Of a DNA stretch of 32,232 nucleotides, positions 1-9,447 are shown in pieces. Under the pieces are notes generated by a model. The model saw only the letters and a list, made by a program, of their open reading frames with translations. It had not been told where the DNA came from and did no database searches. The position numbers and the translations under genes are program-made. The stretch covers positions 1 through 32,232 of the forward strand of contig CAIUMO010000014.1 of the NCBI GenBank assembly GCA_903900345.1, read 5' to 3'. The stretch is from an uncultured bacterium. Lineage in GTDB: Bacteria; Patescibacteriota; Saccharimonadia; Saccharimonadales; Saccharimonadaceae. Each line of letters starts with the position of its first letter. Within the stretch, counting starts at the first letter, position 1.

Positions 1-230
1 ACATTTATTACTGAGCAGACTGTGGTCCACCAGGACCAGCCGAACGCCATAGGCTACGTTTTCCCCGTTAGATTGTAACGGGCGAAAGCGTACCTAGTAG
101 AGTGTGCTGCTTAGAATAAAGGTAAGTGAGGGGAGGCGGCAGAAATGATGAAACTTGGATGGTGGGCTGAGCGGCAGAACCCGTGAGATGGGATAGGCTT
201 AAAAAGAACAGTTTATTTTAAACTTGGAAT
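1..230 (+). ncRNA. 3' portion of a structured RNA, possibly RNase P RNA (rnpB), truncated at the window edge
   Basis: No ORF in 1-245. Perfect hairpin CCCGUUA-gauug-UAACGGG followed by GCGAAAGC. Motifs resembling the RNase P 3' half: GAACGCCAUAGG (cf. GGCCAAAUAGG), AAUAAAGGUAAG (cf. L15 AUAAGGUA), GGCAGAA-CCC(gugagau)GGGAUA-GGCUUA (cf. ACAGAACCCGGCUUA). The match is by eye only and the 3' end is approximate. Confidence 0.4.
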
Positions 231-245
231 AAAGTAAGATTTAAA

Positions 246-632
246 TTATTTTCTCGGGGCTGTAATATGCGCTTCGCTGCCATAAAATGGTAAAACTATC
301 TTTTCATTTTTGCCAGCATTTAACTTAGCTAAAACCTCAGCTTGCCAATTATCACCACGTCCGCCAATAATCGGTATACTCTGAGCGTCGGCAATTGTAT
401 TCATGACAGTCAAACCGATCCTCAGCCCAGTAAAACTACCAGGGCCTTGGAATACACCAATCGCCGCAACATCCGACCAGGTCTTTCCGTGTTCTTTAAG
501 TCTCTCGTTAAGATAACCAAGCAAGTTTTTAGCCAAAGTTCGATCAGCCTGCCAATCATATTGCTGTTGCCAATCTTTATCAATCAAATTTAAGTGGCAA
601 ATCGAGGTGCTAGTGTCAATTAGTAAAATCAT
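246..632 (-). CDS. tsaB: tRNA threonylcarbamoyladenosine biosynthesis protein TsaB (short form)
   Basis: MILLIDTSTS start and GVFQGPGSFTGLRIGLTVMNTIA motif typical of TsaB/YeaZ; ATGA overlap with tsaE. Confidence 0.85.
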   Translation of the reverse strand: MILLIDTSTSICHLNLIDKDWQQQYDWQADRTLAKNLLGYLNERLKEHGKTWSDVAAIGVFQGPGSFTGLRIGLTVMNTIADAQSIPIIGGRGDNWQAEVLAKLNAGKNEKIVLPFYGSEAHITAPRK

Positions 633-1090
633 AACATTAATCGCTCAATAATTTGACCACTAATAAAACCACCAGACGACAAAACAAGACTTCTTGACGT
701 CTCGGTTGGCGAAGCTATCTGAATTGACAACCTATCAATTGGCAACATTTCATCAACCACACCGGCCCATTCGATAACCGTGACTACATCTGAGTTGGCA
801 ATCGATTCTTGCAATTCATTATTCATAATCCCCGCCTTGTCTAATCTGTAAAAATCATAATGGTCTAGAATTATATGATTACGCCCTTCATAAGAACGAT
901 TAATAGTAAAACTTGGACTTTGAACGTTATCTTTAATACCCAAGCCAACCGCGATTCCCTTGGTAAGCGTCGTTTTGCCTGAACCAACATCACCGATAAG
1001 TTCGATTAGCTCTCCACCCTTTAGTAAAGCACCAATTGATTGGCCAAAGGCTTTCATTTCAGACTCATTGTTCACCTCTTTAAACATCAT
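629..1090 (-). CDS. tsaE: tRNA threonylcarbamoyladenosine biosynthesis ATPase TsaE
   Basis: Walker A GDVGSGKTTLTKGIAVGLG, SPSFTINRSYEG, HYDFYRLD, EWAG motifs of TsaE. Confidence 0.92.
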   Translation of the reverse strand: MMFKEVNNESEMKAFGQSIGALLKGGELIELIGDVGSGKTTLTKGIAVGLGIKDNVQSPSFTINRSYEGRNHIILDHYDFYRLDKAGIMNNELQESIANSDVVTVIEWAGVVDEMLPIDRLSIQIASPTETSRSLVLSSGGFISGQIIERLML

Positions 1091-1149
1091 TAATTATTAT
1101 AGCACCTAGCACTTTTTTGTCGTCTCAATTACAATAGAGCACAAGCGGT

Positions 1150-2931
1150 ATGCAAATTTCAGACGCAACTATGGAAAAATTGCTCGTACGTAGTGGTACA
1201 GCTACTGTTGAGCAAATTAACGCCCTCAAAGAAGAAGGGCTCCATTCAAAGCGCCCGCTCCAAGAAATAGCCCTCAAGAACAAAATAATTGACGACAAAA
1301 CCCTAACTAAAGCCTTTTCCGAATATTCCCAGATTCCTTTTATCGAACTCAGTGCCAACACCATACCAACCGACGTTTTAAATAAAATACCTGAGCATAT
1401 CGCCAGACAATACAACGCCATACTATTCAAAGTTGAAGACGATGGTACAAATTATCTGGCGATGGACGACCCTGATGACGTCCAAGCTGTTAACTTCATA
1501 GAGAAACAGATTGGTACAAACACCAACATTTATGTTGCTTCGCATGAGAATATCTTGGCTACACTCGAAGCCTATCGTAGTGATGTCGCTCATGAACTAG
1601 ACGAAGTTGTCGACATTCAGCGCGTCGATGATACCGAAAACGATAACGTCAAAGACCAAGATATTAACGAAAGTTCACCTATCGCCCAAACCATCAACTT
1701 GTTATTGGAATACGCCATCCGTTCTAACGCCAGCGATATACACATCGAGCCACGAGAAGGTTTCGTTCAGATACGCTATCGAATCGACGGCGTTCTAAAA
1801 GAAGTAAACCGCCTGCCGCAAAATGTCTTGAATTCCCTAGTTAGTCGTATTAAGATTTTGAGTAATCTAAAAATCGATGAGCATCGCGTACCTCAAGATG
1901 GACGCTTCAAGATGAAAGTTGGCGGCAAACAATACGCGCTTCGTGTTAGCACTTTACCGGTAGCTGACGGCGAAAAGACAGTTTTGCGTATTCTGGATGA
2001 ATCTAACCAAGCCGTGTCACTCGAGTCACTTGGCTTTTGGGGTAAATCACTTGAAAATATCAAGACAGCTATGCCTGAACCAAATGGCATGATTCTCGTA
2101 ACAGGCCCAACTGGTAGCGGTAAATCAACAACTCTTTTTAGTATCCTAACAATTCTTAACACTCCAAACGTCAACATTTCGACTGTTGAAGACCCAGTTG
2201 AGTATAAGATACCAGGAGTCAATCAAACTCAGACTAATACCAAAGCAGGTATGACCTTTGCCAACGGTTTAAGAGCCCTTTTGCGTCAAGATCCAAATAT
2301 TATTATGATCGGTGAGATCCGCGACACCGAAACCGCTGACCTTGGCGTGCAGTCTGCCCTAACTGGACACTTAGTCTTTAGTACTCTACACACCAACAAT
2401 GCCGCTACCTGTCTGCCTCGCCTCCTGGACATGAACATCGAGCCATTTTTGATTGCCAGTATTATGCGTGTTGTTGTCGGTCAGCGATTAGTACGCCGAC
2501 TTCGTCATGACACTAGACAAAATTATCCGCCGACTGAGGCCGAAAAACAGTTTGTCATCGGCATGTTTAAATTAAGGCCAGGCCAAGACTTCAAATATAT
2601 TCACGAGCTCGAAAAACAAGCTGCTGCCGAAGGTATTGGTGGTGATACGCCACTTAGTACTGACGAAAACGGTATAAATACCTTATGGCGTGCCGACATT
2701 AACGACAACGCCAACGGCGCTCAAGGTGGGTACAAAGGCCGCATCGGTATTTACGAGGTGCTAAATAATTCTGTGCCTATGCAAAAATTAATCATAGCTA
2801 ACGCAACTAGTGATCAGATTCAAAATCAGGCAATCGAAGAGGGCATGGTTACAATGCAAACTGACGGTTTAATTAAAGCTCTTCGTGGCGAAACAACTGT
2901 CGAAGAAATTATTAGGGTAACAAAAGAATAA
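1150..2931 (+). CDS. pilB: Type IV pilus assembly ATPase PilB/GspE family
   Basis: GPTGSGKSTTLFSIL Walker A, IMIGEIRDTETADLGVQSALTGHLVFSTLHTNNA, GYKGRIGIYEVL; MshEN-like N-terminus. Confidence 0.95.
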   Translation: MQISDATMEKLLVRSGTATVEQINALKEEGLHSKRPLQEIALKNKIIDDKTLTKAFSEYSQIPFIELSANTIPTDVLNKIPEHIARQYNAILFKVEDDGTNYLAMDDPDDVQAVNFIEKQIGTNTNIYVASHENILATLEAYRSDVAHELDEVVDIQRVDDTENDNVKDQDINESSPIAQTINLLLEYAIRSNASDIHIEPREGFVQIRYRIDGVLKEVNRLPQNVLNSLVSRIKILSNLKIDEHRVPQDGRFKMKVGGKQYALRVSTLPVADGEKTVLRILDESNQAVSLESLGFWGKSLENIKTAMPEPNGMILVTGPTGSGKSTTLFSILTILNTPNVNISTVEDPVEYKIPGVNQTQTNTKAGMTFANGLRALLRQDPNIIMIGEIRDTETADLGVQSALTGHLVFSTLHTNNAATCLPRLLDMNIEPFLIASIMRVVVGQRLVRRLRHDTRQNYPPTEAEKQFVIGMFKLRPGQDFKYIHELEKQAAAEGIGGDTPLSTDENGINTLWRADINDNANGAQGGYKGRIGIYEVLNNSVPMQKLIIANATSDQIQNQAIEEGMVTMQTDGLIKALRGETTVEEIIRVTKE

Positions 2932-2932
2932 T

Positions 2933-4162
2933 ATGCCAATCTTTTCTTACGTAGCGCTCGATGCCAAAGGTAATCCAGTTAACAGCACGACTGACCAAAC
3001 TGATCGCAGTAAAGTTATTAGCACCCTCGTAAAACAAGGCCTAAGGCCTATTAGCATCAAAGAGGTGAAAGTCAGCGCCGCTAGTCTAAGTGTTGGCAAG
3101 ATGCTGAGCAATAAAAAGGTTAAAACTGACCAGTTGGTCATGTTTACTAGACAGCTCAGCGCAATGGTTGGAGCCGGCGTGCCTCTCTTGCGTGCCCTAA
3201 CCGCCCTATCTGATCACGTCGCTGAAAGCCCAACTCTAAAGAAAATATTACTTAACGTTATTCACGATATTGAAGCTGGTTCAACTCTCGGCGATGCCCT
3301 AGACAAATATCCTGATGTCTTTAATGACGTTTATGTCAACATGGTGCGCGCCGGTGAAGCCGCCGGTATCCTCGACGACATCTTGAAGCGCTTGGCACTA
3401 CAACAAGAAAAAAGCTCGACCTTACGTAAAAAAATCAGAAGCTCAATGGCTTATCCTTTAGTTTTACTCAGTATCACCGTCTTAGCCTTCTTTGGATTAA
3501 TGCTCTTCGTCATACCTCAAATCGGCAAAGTTTTAACCGACCTAGGAGGAGCCGACGCTAAACTACCAGCTCTTACCTTGGCTATGTTATGGGTTAGCAA
3601 TATTATGACAAGTTATTGGTATATCATGTTCGCTTTAATTGGTGGCGCAACTTACGGAATTTTACGCTACGTTAAAACTCCAAAGGGTAAATATCAACGC
3701 GATACTTTGTTACTTAAAATACCAGTAGTCAGTACAACTTTCAAAAAAGTCGCCGTCGCTCACTTCGCCCGAACATTCTCAGCCCTAATTGAAGCCGGTG
3801 TAGCCGTTTTGGAGGCCCTAAGTGTAACTTCACGAGCCGTTGGTAATGTCGTCTATGAAGAGGCTCTAATGGCCGCCGAAGCCGAAGTTAAAAACGGCCG
3901 ATCGCTGTCGTCAGTTATTGCCGCTAACCCACTTTTTCCACCGATTGTGTCGCAGATGATTCTAGTTGGTGAAGAAACAGGCCAAACTGACCAAGTCTTA
4001 GTCAAAGTAGCTGATTTTTACGAGGAAGAGGTCGACGTCGCGATTAACGGCCTAAGCACCATTATCGAGCCTGTCATGATAGTCATCATGGGCGGCATGG
4101 TTGGATTGATTGCCGCCAGCGTAATGCTACCAATCGCCGGTCTTGCTCAAACCATAAAATAA
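2933..4162 (+). CDS. pilC: Type IV pilus inner-membrane platform protein PilC/GspF
   Basis: Two T2SSF domain repeats (FTRQLSAMVGAGVPLLRAL; FARTFSALIEAGVAVLEAL), GEETGQ motif, TM segments. Confidence 0.95.
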   Translation: MPIFSYVALDAKGNPVNSTTDQTDRSKVISTLVKQGLRPISIKEVKVSAASLSVGKMLSNKKVKTDQLVMFTRQLSAMVGAGVPLLRALTALSDHVAESPTLKKILLNVIHDIEAGSTLGDALDKYPDVFNDVYVNMVRAGEAAGILDDILKRLALQQEKSSTLRKKIRSSMAYPLVLLSITVLAFFGLMLFVIPQIGKVLTDLGGADAKLPALTLAMLWVSNIMTSYWYIMFALIGGATYGILRYVKTPKGKYQRDTLLLKIPVVSTTFKKVAVAHFARTFSALIEAGVAVLEALSVTSRAVGNVVYEEALMAAEAEVKNGRSLSSVIAANPLFPPIVSQMILVGEETGQTDQVLVKVADFYEEEVDVAINGLSTIIEPVMIVIMGGMVGLIAASVMLPIAGLAQTIK

Positions 4163-4210
4163 TTAATATAACATCAATATGCTCGTGTTATAATAAAGTA
4201 AGAATTACTA

Positions 4211-5275
4211 GTGGGCATCATGACAAAATTATTTTATAACGACAAACCTATCATCGGCCTAGATATCAGTCACACTGGTATCAAATTGATGGCTATTGAC
4301 ACCCAAAAATGGCTAGTCCTAAGTTATGGCTCACTAGATCTAGAGCCAGTTAAAGTCAAAGAATCACTGGAAGGCAACAGTACCTATCTAGCTGACAGTA
4401 TTAAGTTTTTATTAAAAGAAAAGATCGTTGGTAGTTTGCCGAGCAATAACGTCACAATCAGTATCCCGACAGCACGCAGTTATACCCGAACATTCACTCT
4501 GCCTACTAGTGTCGAAAAATCATTGACCGATGCCGTCGAACTAGAAGTTGAACAATATATACCAATTCCAGCTTCAACCTTATATATTGATTATCAAGTG
4601 ATCGAACGTTCCAAAAAAGAAATCATCGTCTTGATGAGTGCTATTGCCCGAACCATTGTTGATAAATGCGTTGCCGCCGCTGAAAGCGCTGGCCTAGTAG
4701 TTAGTCTGGTTGAACCGAGCATGAACTCAGTAGCTCGATTGCTCAAACGGACCGAAAATGGTCAATTACCGAGCGTCATTGTTGATATTGGCCCAGCTAA
4801 CACCGATATCGCCATAGTAGATGGTGGCATTATCAGAATAACTGGTGGAGTTGCCATCGGTGGCAACACATTTACGTTAGATATTGCTAAAAAATTAGGA
4901 GTTACACTGGAAAACGCTCATCAGCTCAAGGTATTAAACGGCCTCAATGCTGGTCCTCGCCAAGAAAAAATCAAAGGCTCAATCGATCTCAGTCTTCGAC
5001 AAATCATAGTCGAAACCCGCAAGGTTATTCGCTATTACAATGAACGAATTAGCGATGACCACAAACTAGAACAGCTATTAGTCGTTGGTAGTGGCAGCGA
5101 TATGCCAGGCATTGGTGAATATTTTACTAACGAATTAGTTATGCCAGCTCGTGTCGCCAGCCCATGGCAAAAACTCGATTTTGGCAAATTACCTGAACCG
5201 GTCAGGCAATTCCGATCTAGATATATAACTGCGGCCGGACTAGCTATCATAGAACCAGGAGATTTATGGGAATAA
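4211..5275 (+). CDS. pilM: Type IV pilus assembly protein PilM (actin-like ATPase fold); start may be the ATG at 4220
   Basis: IIGLDISHTGIKLM, ELEVEQYIPIP, VVDIGPANTDIAIVDGGIIRITGGVAIGGNTFT; position after pilC. Confidence 0.88.
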   Translation: MGIMTKLFYNDKPIIGLDISHTGIKLMAIDTQKWLVLSYGSLDLEPVKVKESLEGNSTYLADSIKFLLKEKIVGSLPSNNVTISIPTARSYTRTFTLPTSVEKSLTDAVELEVEQYIPIPASTLYIDYQVIERSKKEIIVLMSAIARTIVDKCVAAAESAGLVVSLVEPSMNSVARLLKRTENGQLPSVIVDIGPANTDIAIVDGGIIRITGGVAIGGNTFTLDIAKKLGVTLENAHQLKVLNGLNAGPRQEKIKGSIDLSLRQIIVETRKVIRYYNERISDDHKLEQLLVVGSGSDMPGIGEYFTNELVMPARVASPWQKLDFGKLPEPVRQFRSRYITAAGLAIIEPGDLWE

Positions 5276-5829
5276 TCAATTTATTACCAAACGAGACCAA
5301 AAAGCAGATGCGCGCTGCTCGCATAAATGCACTGTTAGCTAAGTATATTGGTGTTTTGTTAATATCTGTTATTTTCTTGGCTCTTGCCTGTGTCACATCT
5401 TACTTTTTCTTGATTAACAGTAAAGCTACAGCCGAAAAAGTCATCACCTTTAACCAAACCAAGTCTGATTCCTACTCTTCGGTACTTAGTCAAGCTAACG
5501 CCATAAACGCCAGCTTTTCAGTTGCCAGCAGTATAATTAGCCAACAAATTTCATACAGCGACATTATTATGGGCATCGGCGCGGCCCTACCTAGCGGAGT
5601 AGTGCTGAACAGTTTATCAGTATCAAAGGACAATATCGGTACACCAATAGTCTTAAAATTAAGTGCTCAAAACGCCGAAAAAGCTACCGAATTAAAAGCC
5701 AATTTTCAAAAATATCCTCTATTTTCAGGCTATATTTTTCAATCGTCAACGCTAAATTCATCCGGTTCAGGCGGCTATCCAGTTGAAATTACTATAGGAA
5801 TAACTATAACTAAGAATGTAAGTTTATGA
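5266..5829 (+). CDS. PilN-like type IV pilus assembly protein
   Basis: INLLPNETKKQMRAAR start, single N-terminal TM, overlaps the pilM 3' end; synteny. Confidence 0.75.
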   Translation: MGIINLLPNETKKQMRAARINALLAKYIGVLLISVIFLALACVTSYFFLINSKATAEKVITFNQTKSDSYSSVLSQANAINASFSVASSIISQQISYSDIIMGIGAALPSGVVLNSLSVSKDNIGTPIVLKLSAQNAEKATELKANFQKYPLFSGYIFQSSTLNSSGSGGYPVEITIGITITKNVSL

Positions 5830-6383
5830 AGAAGACTAAACTAAAAGCAACAAACCTCAGAACGGTAATGATGATAATCGTTGTGATAATTATCGCAACT
5901 TCTGGTTTTGGTTTTTATTACGCTCAAAGCCAGCTAAACGCAATGGCAGTTTCAGTTGGACAAAAAATATCAGAATCAGCTGTAGACGGTAAAAATAATC
6001 AACCAACGATAAAGCTAAAAGCACAAATAGCCGGAGCTAAAACAGCGATCGATAAAGTCAGTTCTTTAACTGTATCAAGCCAAGACTATCAAAACCAAAT
6101 GATAAAAGATTTAAATAAATACTCATCGAATACCGGTGTATCGATCACAGACTATAGCTTTAGCGCCCAAGCCGCAACCGGATCATCATCTTCGGCGACT
6201 ACCGGTTCCATCACAATAACCCTGGGCAGTCCAGTTTCATTTACTAATCTAATGAAGTTTCTAAAATCAATCGAAAGCAATGCACCTAAAATGCAAATTA
6301 AAGGTATAGATCTAAGTAGAAATCAAAGCTCCGCAGGTTATGTCACAGTTTCGCCATTAACAATAGAGGTTTATACAAAATAA
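5826..6383 (+). CDS. PilO-like type IV pilus assembly protein
   Basis: N-terminal TM followed by a coiled/ferredoxin-like region (SSLTVSSQDYQNQMIKDLNKYSSNTGVSITDYSF, FTNLMKFLKSIESNAPKMQIKGIDLSR); follows the pilN-like gene with an ATGA overlap. Confidence 0.65.
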   Translation: MKKTKLKATNLRTVMMIIVVIIIATSGFGFYYAQSQLNAMAVSVGQKISESAVDGKNNQPTIKLKAQIAGAKTAIDKVSSLTVSSQDYQNQMIKDLNKYSSNTGVSITDYSFSAQAATGSSSSATTGSITITLGSPVSFTNLMKFLKSIESNAPKMQIKGIDLSRNQSSAGYVTVSPLTIEVYTK

Positions 6384-6389
6384 TATATT

Positions 6390-6677
6390 ATGGAAAAGAA
6401 ATCACTCAATAACCCACTCAGGCCAATCGTGAACATATTTTATAGATATAATTTGATAATGTCTATAATTATAATCGGTGCTGGTCTAGTATTGGCCATA
6501 CTGACGCTTAGTAATATATTAAGTCTGCCATACAATTCTGCCAACTCCTCTTATGCGTCCAATGAAACAATAAAAATCAATCAGACAACTATCACGAGCA
6601 TCAACAAACTAAAGACTAGCGACAACAATTCAAATCAAACTCTACCATCTGGCAGAATTAATCCATTTTCTGAATAA
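6390..6677 (+). CDS. Small single-TM protein of the pilus operon, unknown function
   Basis: 95-aa ORF immediately downstream of the pilO-like gene, one TM, C-terminal NPFSE. Confidence 0.5.
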   Translation: MEKKSLNNPLRPIVNIFYRYNLIMSIIIIGAGLVLAILTLSNILSLPYNSANSSYASNETIKINQTTITSINKLKTSDNNSNQTLPSGRINPFSE

Positions 6678-6713
6678 TTAGCACCAAACGTCAAAAACGC
6701 TTATACTAATATT

Positions 6714-7286
6714 ATGTTATTACTCGGATCAAGATTAATCGGTACACCTGTAATGGGCCTTCAAACTGGCACTCGTTTAGCCGTAACAAAATATCCGATC
6801 ATTGATCCAAGTAATTTAATGGTTGTCGCCTATGAAGTCGACGGGCCAATGCTAGTTGAACGACCATCATTCATCAGAATCGCAGATGTACGCGAGCTAA
6901 GTGATGTCGGTATGATAATCGACAGCCATGATGAATTCATCGGCCTAGACGACGTTATAGCTATCAAAAAAATATATGACCTGGGCTTTAAATTAATCGG
7001 CCTCAACGTGATTGACGAACTCAAACATAAATTAGGCAATGTCATTAACTACAGTTTGGATACTGACGGCTTCGTTATTCAACAGCTGAATGTCAAACAA
7101 AGCCTACTAAAAAGTATATCGGATACCGAATTAATAATTCACCGAACACAGATTATCGAGATTAACGATCGCGAGATTATCGTCAAGGCTGCCGCTAAAA
7201 AGCTAACACCAATCAAAGACCCCGTAAAACTTACCTACATGAACCCTTTTCGATCAACCTCACCGCAAACAAACAGTAAAAGCTAA
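6714..7286 (+). CDS. PRC-barrel domain protein
   Basis: GSRLIGTPVMGLQTGTRLAVTKYPIIDPSNLMVVAYEVDG resembles a PRC-barrel; upstream -10 TATACT. Confidence 0.6.
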   Translation: MLLLGSRLIGTPVMGLQTGTRLAVTKYPIIDPSNLMVVAYEVDGPMLVERPSFIRIADVRELSDVGMIIDSHDEFIGLDDVIAIKKIYDLGFKLIGLNVIDELKHKLGNVINYSLDTDGFVIQQLNVKQSLLKSISDTELIIHRTQIIEINDREIIVKAAAKKLTPIKDPVKLTYMNPFRSTSPQTNSKS

Positions 7287-7918
7287 TTCAGTTCGCTTAG
7301 GGCCTGTTTAACATCGTCATAACTAAAACCTAGTCTTACTAAATACATAATTAATTTGTTGTCATCCGGATAGCGCGACCGTTTTTTAGCCATGATCTTT
7401 TGCAACTCTTCTGTGTCATTTCGATCAGTTTGACTAAGCTCTTGGTCAATAATTGCGACCGAAACACCTTTGACGCGCAGTTCGGCAATTAACTTTCTCT
7501 GACTGACGCCTTTTTTTAATGATCGATTTTCGACCCAATAATGTGCAAATTTAGTGTCGTCTATATAACCTTTATCTATTAAACGGTCAAAAACACGAGT
7601 TGTTATCTCGGTAGTAACACCTGGCCTTAACTCACCATTCTTGTCACGTATAGGTCGAGTTTTACGATACAAATAGCTCTTTACTTCACTGGCGCTGTGC
7701 GGCCGCATCAGACAATATTCCAAGGCCCTGGCATAGACTTTACCAAATTGGCTTTCTTGTTCTAAATATACTAAGCCCGACTCATCATAATCACGGCCGA
7801 CCCTAATGCCTAGGTCAATTAGTTGATAAGCATCCAAACTAAACCGGTATTTTCCGTCGACTGATATATTAACACGATTTTGGTTACGTGTTTGTATAGT
7901 TATAGCTGTAATTTTCAT
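7283..7918 (-). CDS. recX: Regulatory protein RecX
   Basis: RALEYCLMRPHSASEVKSYLYRK, LIDKGYIDDTKFAHYWVENRSLKKGVSQRKLIAELRVKGV, adjacent to recA. Confidence 0.9.
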   Translation of the reverse strand: MKITAITIQTRNQNRVNISVDGKYRFSLDAYQLIDLGIRVGRDYDESGLVYLEQESQFGKVYARALEYCLMRPHSASEVKSYLYRKTRPIRDKNGELRPGVTTEITTRVFDRLIDKGYIDDTKFAHYWVENRSLKKGVSQRKLIAELRVKGVSVAIIDQELSQTDRNDTEELQKIMAKKRSRYPDDNKLIMYLVRLGFSYDDVKQALSELN

Positions 7919-7939
7919 TAGCTATCCTTAGCAATGATC

Positions 7940-8983
7940 TTAGACGGCAGCTTCTTCGGCGACCTTAGTGCGAACCTTGGACTCAATTTCAGTCATAACT
8001 TTCGGATTATCTTTTAAATAATCTTTGCTGGCTTCACGACCCTGACCAATTTTAGCGTCGCCATAATCAAACCAGGCACCGGACTTACCGACAATATTAT
8101 GCAGGACGGCCAGATCCAGTACGTCACCAGTTTTGCTGATACCTTCGTTATACATGATGTCGAATTCAGCAACCCTAAATGGTGGCGCGATCTTGTTTTT
8201 AACGACTTTAACTTTGGTGCGATTACCGATAATCTCTTCACCAGATTTAATCTGACTGGTACGACGAATATCTAAACGAACTGAAGCATAAAACTTCAAA
8301 GCGTTACCGCCAGTTGTCGTCTCGGGATTACCGAACATCACACCAATCTTCATACGAATCTGATTAATGAATATTACTGTCGTTTTACTCTTGCTGATAA
8401 TACCGGTTAATTTACGCAAAGCCTGGCTCATTAGTCGTGCTTGAAGACCCATGTGACTATCGCCCATATCGCCGTCAATTTCGGCCTGCGGCACTAAGGC
8501 GGCAACCGAGTCGACCACTACCATATCAACCGCATTAGACCTAACTAGGGTTTCGACGATTTCTAAGGCTTGTTCGCCATTATCTGGTTGTGAAACTAGT
8601 AAGTTATCAGTATCGACTCCCAATCGACGGGCATAAGCTGGATCGAGGGCATGTTCAGCGTCAATAAAGGCCGCAGTTCCGCCTTTTTTCTGGATCTCGG
8701 CAATCGCATGAAGCGCCAGAGTTGTTTTACCAGATGACTCAGGACCATAAACCTCAATAATACGTCCTCTAGGATAGCCGCCGCCTAGGGCTATATCAAG
8801 CGACAAGGCGCCACTACTAACCAGCTCAATATCAACCGTCTTGGTATCACCAAGCCGACGAATTGCACCGTCACCAAATTGTTTGTTAATTTGTTCTTGT
8901 GCTAACCCAAGAGCTTTGAGTTTTCCCTCAGTCGCAACAGGCTTTTCGCCCAGCTCGGCTTTTTCAACTTTTTTCGCTGCCAT
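7940..8983 (-). CDS. recA: Recombinase RecA
   Basis: [89 protein letters not shown]. Confidence 0.99.
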   Translation of the reverse strand: MAAKKVEKAELGEKPVATEGKLKALGLAQEQINKQFGDGAIRRLGDTKTVDIELVSSGALSLDIALGGGYPRGRIIEVYGPESSGKTTLALHAIAEIQKKGGTAAFIDAEHALDPAYARRLGVDTDNLLVSQPDNGEQALEIVETLVRSNAVDMVVVDSVAALVPQAEIDGDMGDSHMGLQARLMSQALRKLTGIISKSKTTVIFINQIRMKIGVMFGNPETTTGGNALKFYASVRLDIRRTSQIKSGEEIIGNRTKVKVVKNKIAPPFRVAEFDIMYNEGISKTGDVLDLAVLHNIVGKSGAWFDYGDAKIGQGREASKDYLKDNPKVMTEIESKVRTKVAEEAAV

Positions 8984-9051
8984 TATAATCCCCTCTTTTA
9001 TCTATCTTAATTATACGTTGATAGGTCATAATTTGCTATAATATAGCTAAG

Positions 9052-9447
9052 ATGACAAAAAAATCACATGGCTTCACAGTTATTGAATTAATTTTTATTA
9101 CATTGGTGGTTGGCCTAGCCAGCGTTTTGTTCTTTGTACAAAAGCATAACCTAGAGATTATCGCTAACGACGAAACCAAGAAAACCGCTATCAACGCCAT
9201 GTATTATGGCCTAGAAGAAGTATTCTATCCAACCTATAAATATTATCCACAAACAATCAGCAGCGACAATTTAAAATCAGTTGACCCCGCTTTGTTTACA
9301 GATCCAAGTGGCGCCAAACTAGGAACCACTGGCAGTGCCTATACTTATTCGCCAACTAATTGTGTTAATAGCCAATGCAAAAGCTACACTCTCAAAGCTA
9401 ACCTTGACAACGAAGCTGATTACATCAAGAATAGTCGCAATATTTAA
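9052..9447 (+). CDS. Prepilin-like protein with N-methylation motif
   Basis: MTKKSHGFTVIELIFITLVVGLASVLFFVQ: type IV prepilin signal; divergent from recA. Confidence 0.8.
   Translation: MTKKSHGFTVIELIFITLVVGLASVLFFVQKHNLEIIANDETKKTAINAMYYGLEEVFYPTYKYYPQTISSDNLKSVDPALFTDPSGAKLGTTGSAYTYSPTNCVNSQCKSYTLKANLDNEADYIKNSRNI

Noticed and set aside
629-632. Alternative genetic code (UGA = Gly, as in Gracilibacteria/SR1)
   Set aside because: TGA is used as a genuine stop in ATGA overlaps (tsaE/tsaB, pilN/pilO, zinc-protease/rimK) and conserved proteins end there normally.
1125-1430. Antisense ORF (101 aa, minus) opposite pilB, and many similar 60-130 aa ORFs opposite recA, ruvB, dnaK, dnaJ, rimK, the surface genes and others
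   Set aside because: They lie wholly opposite strongly recognised genes, have no recognisable domains and arise from codon bias; not reported as CDS.
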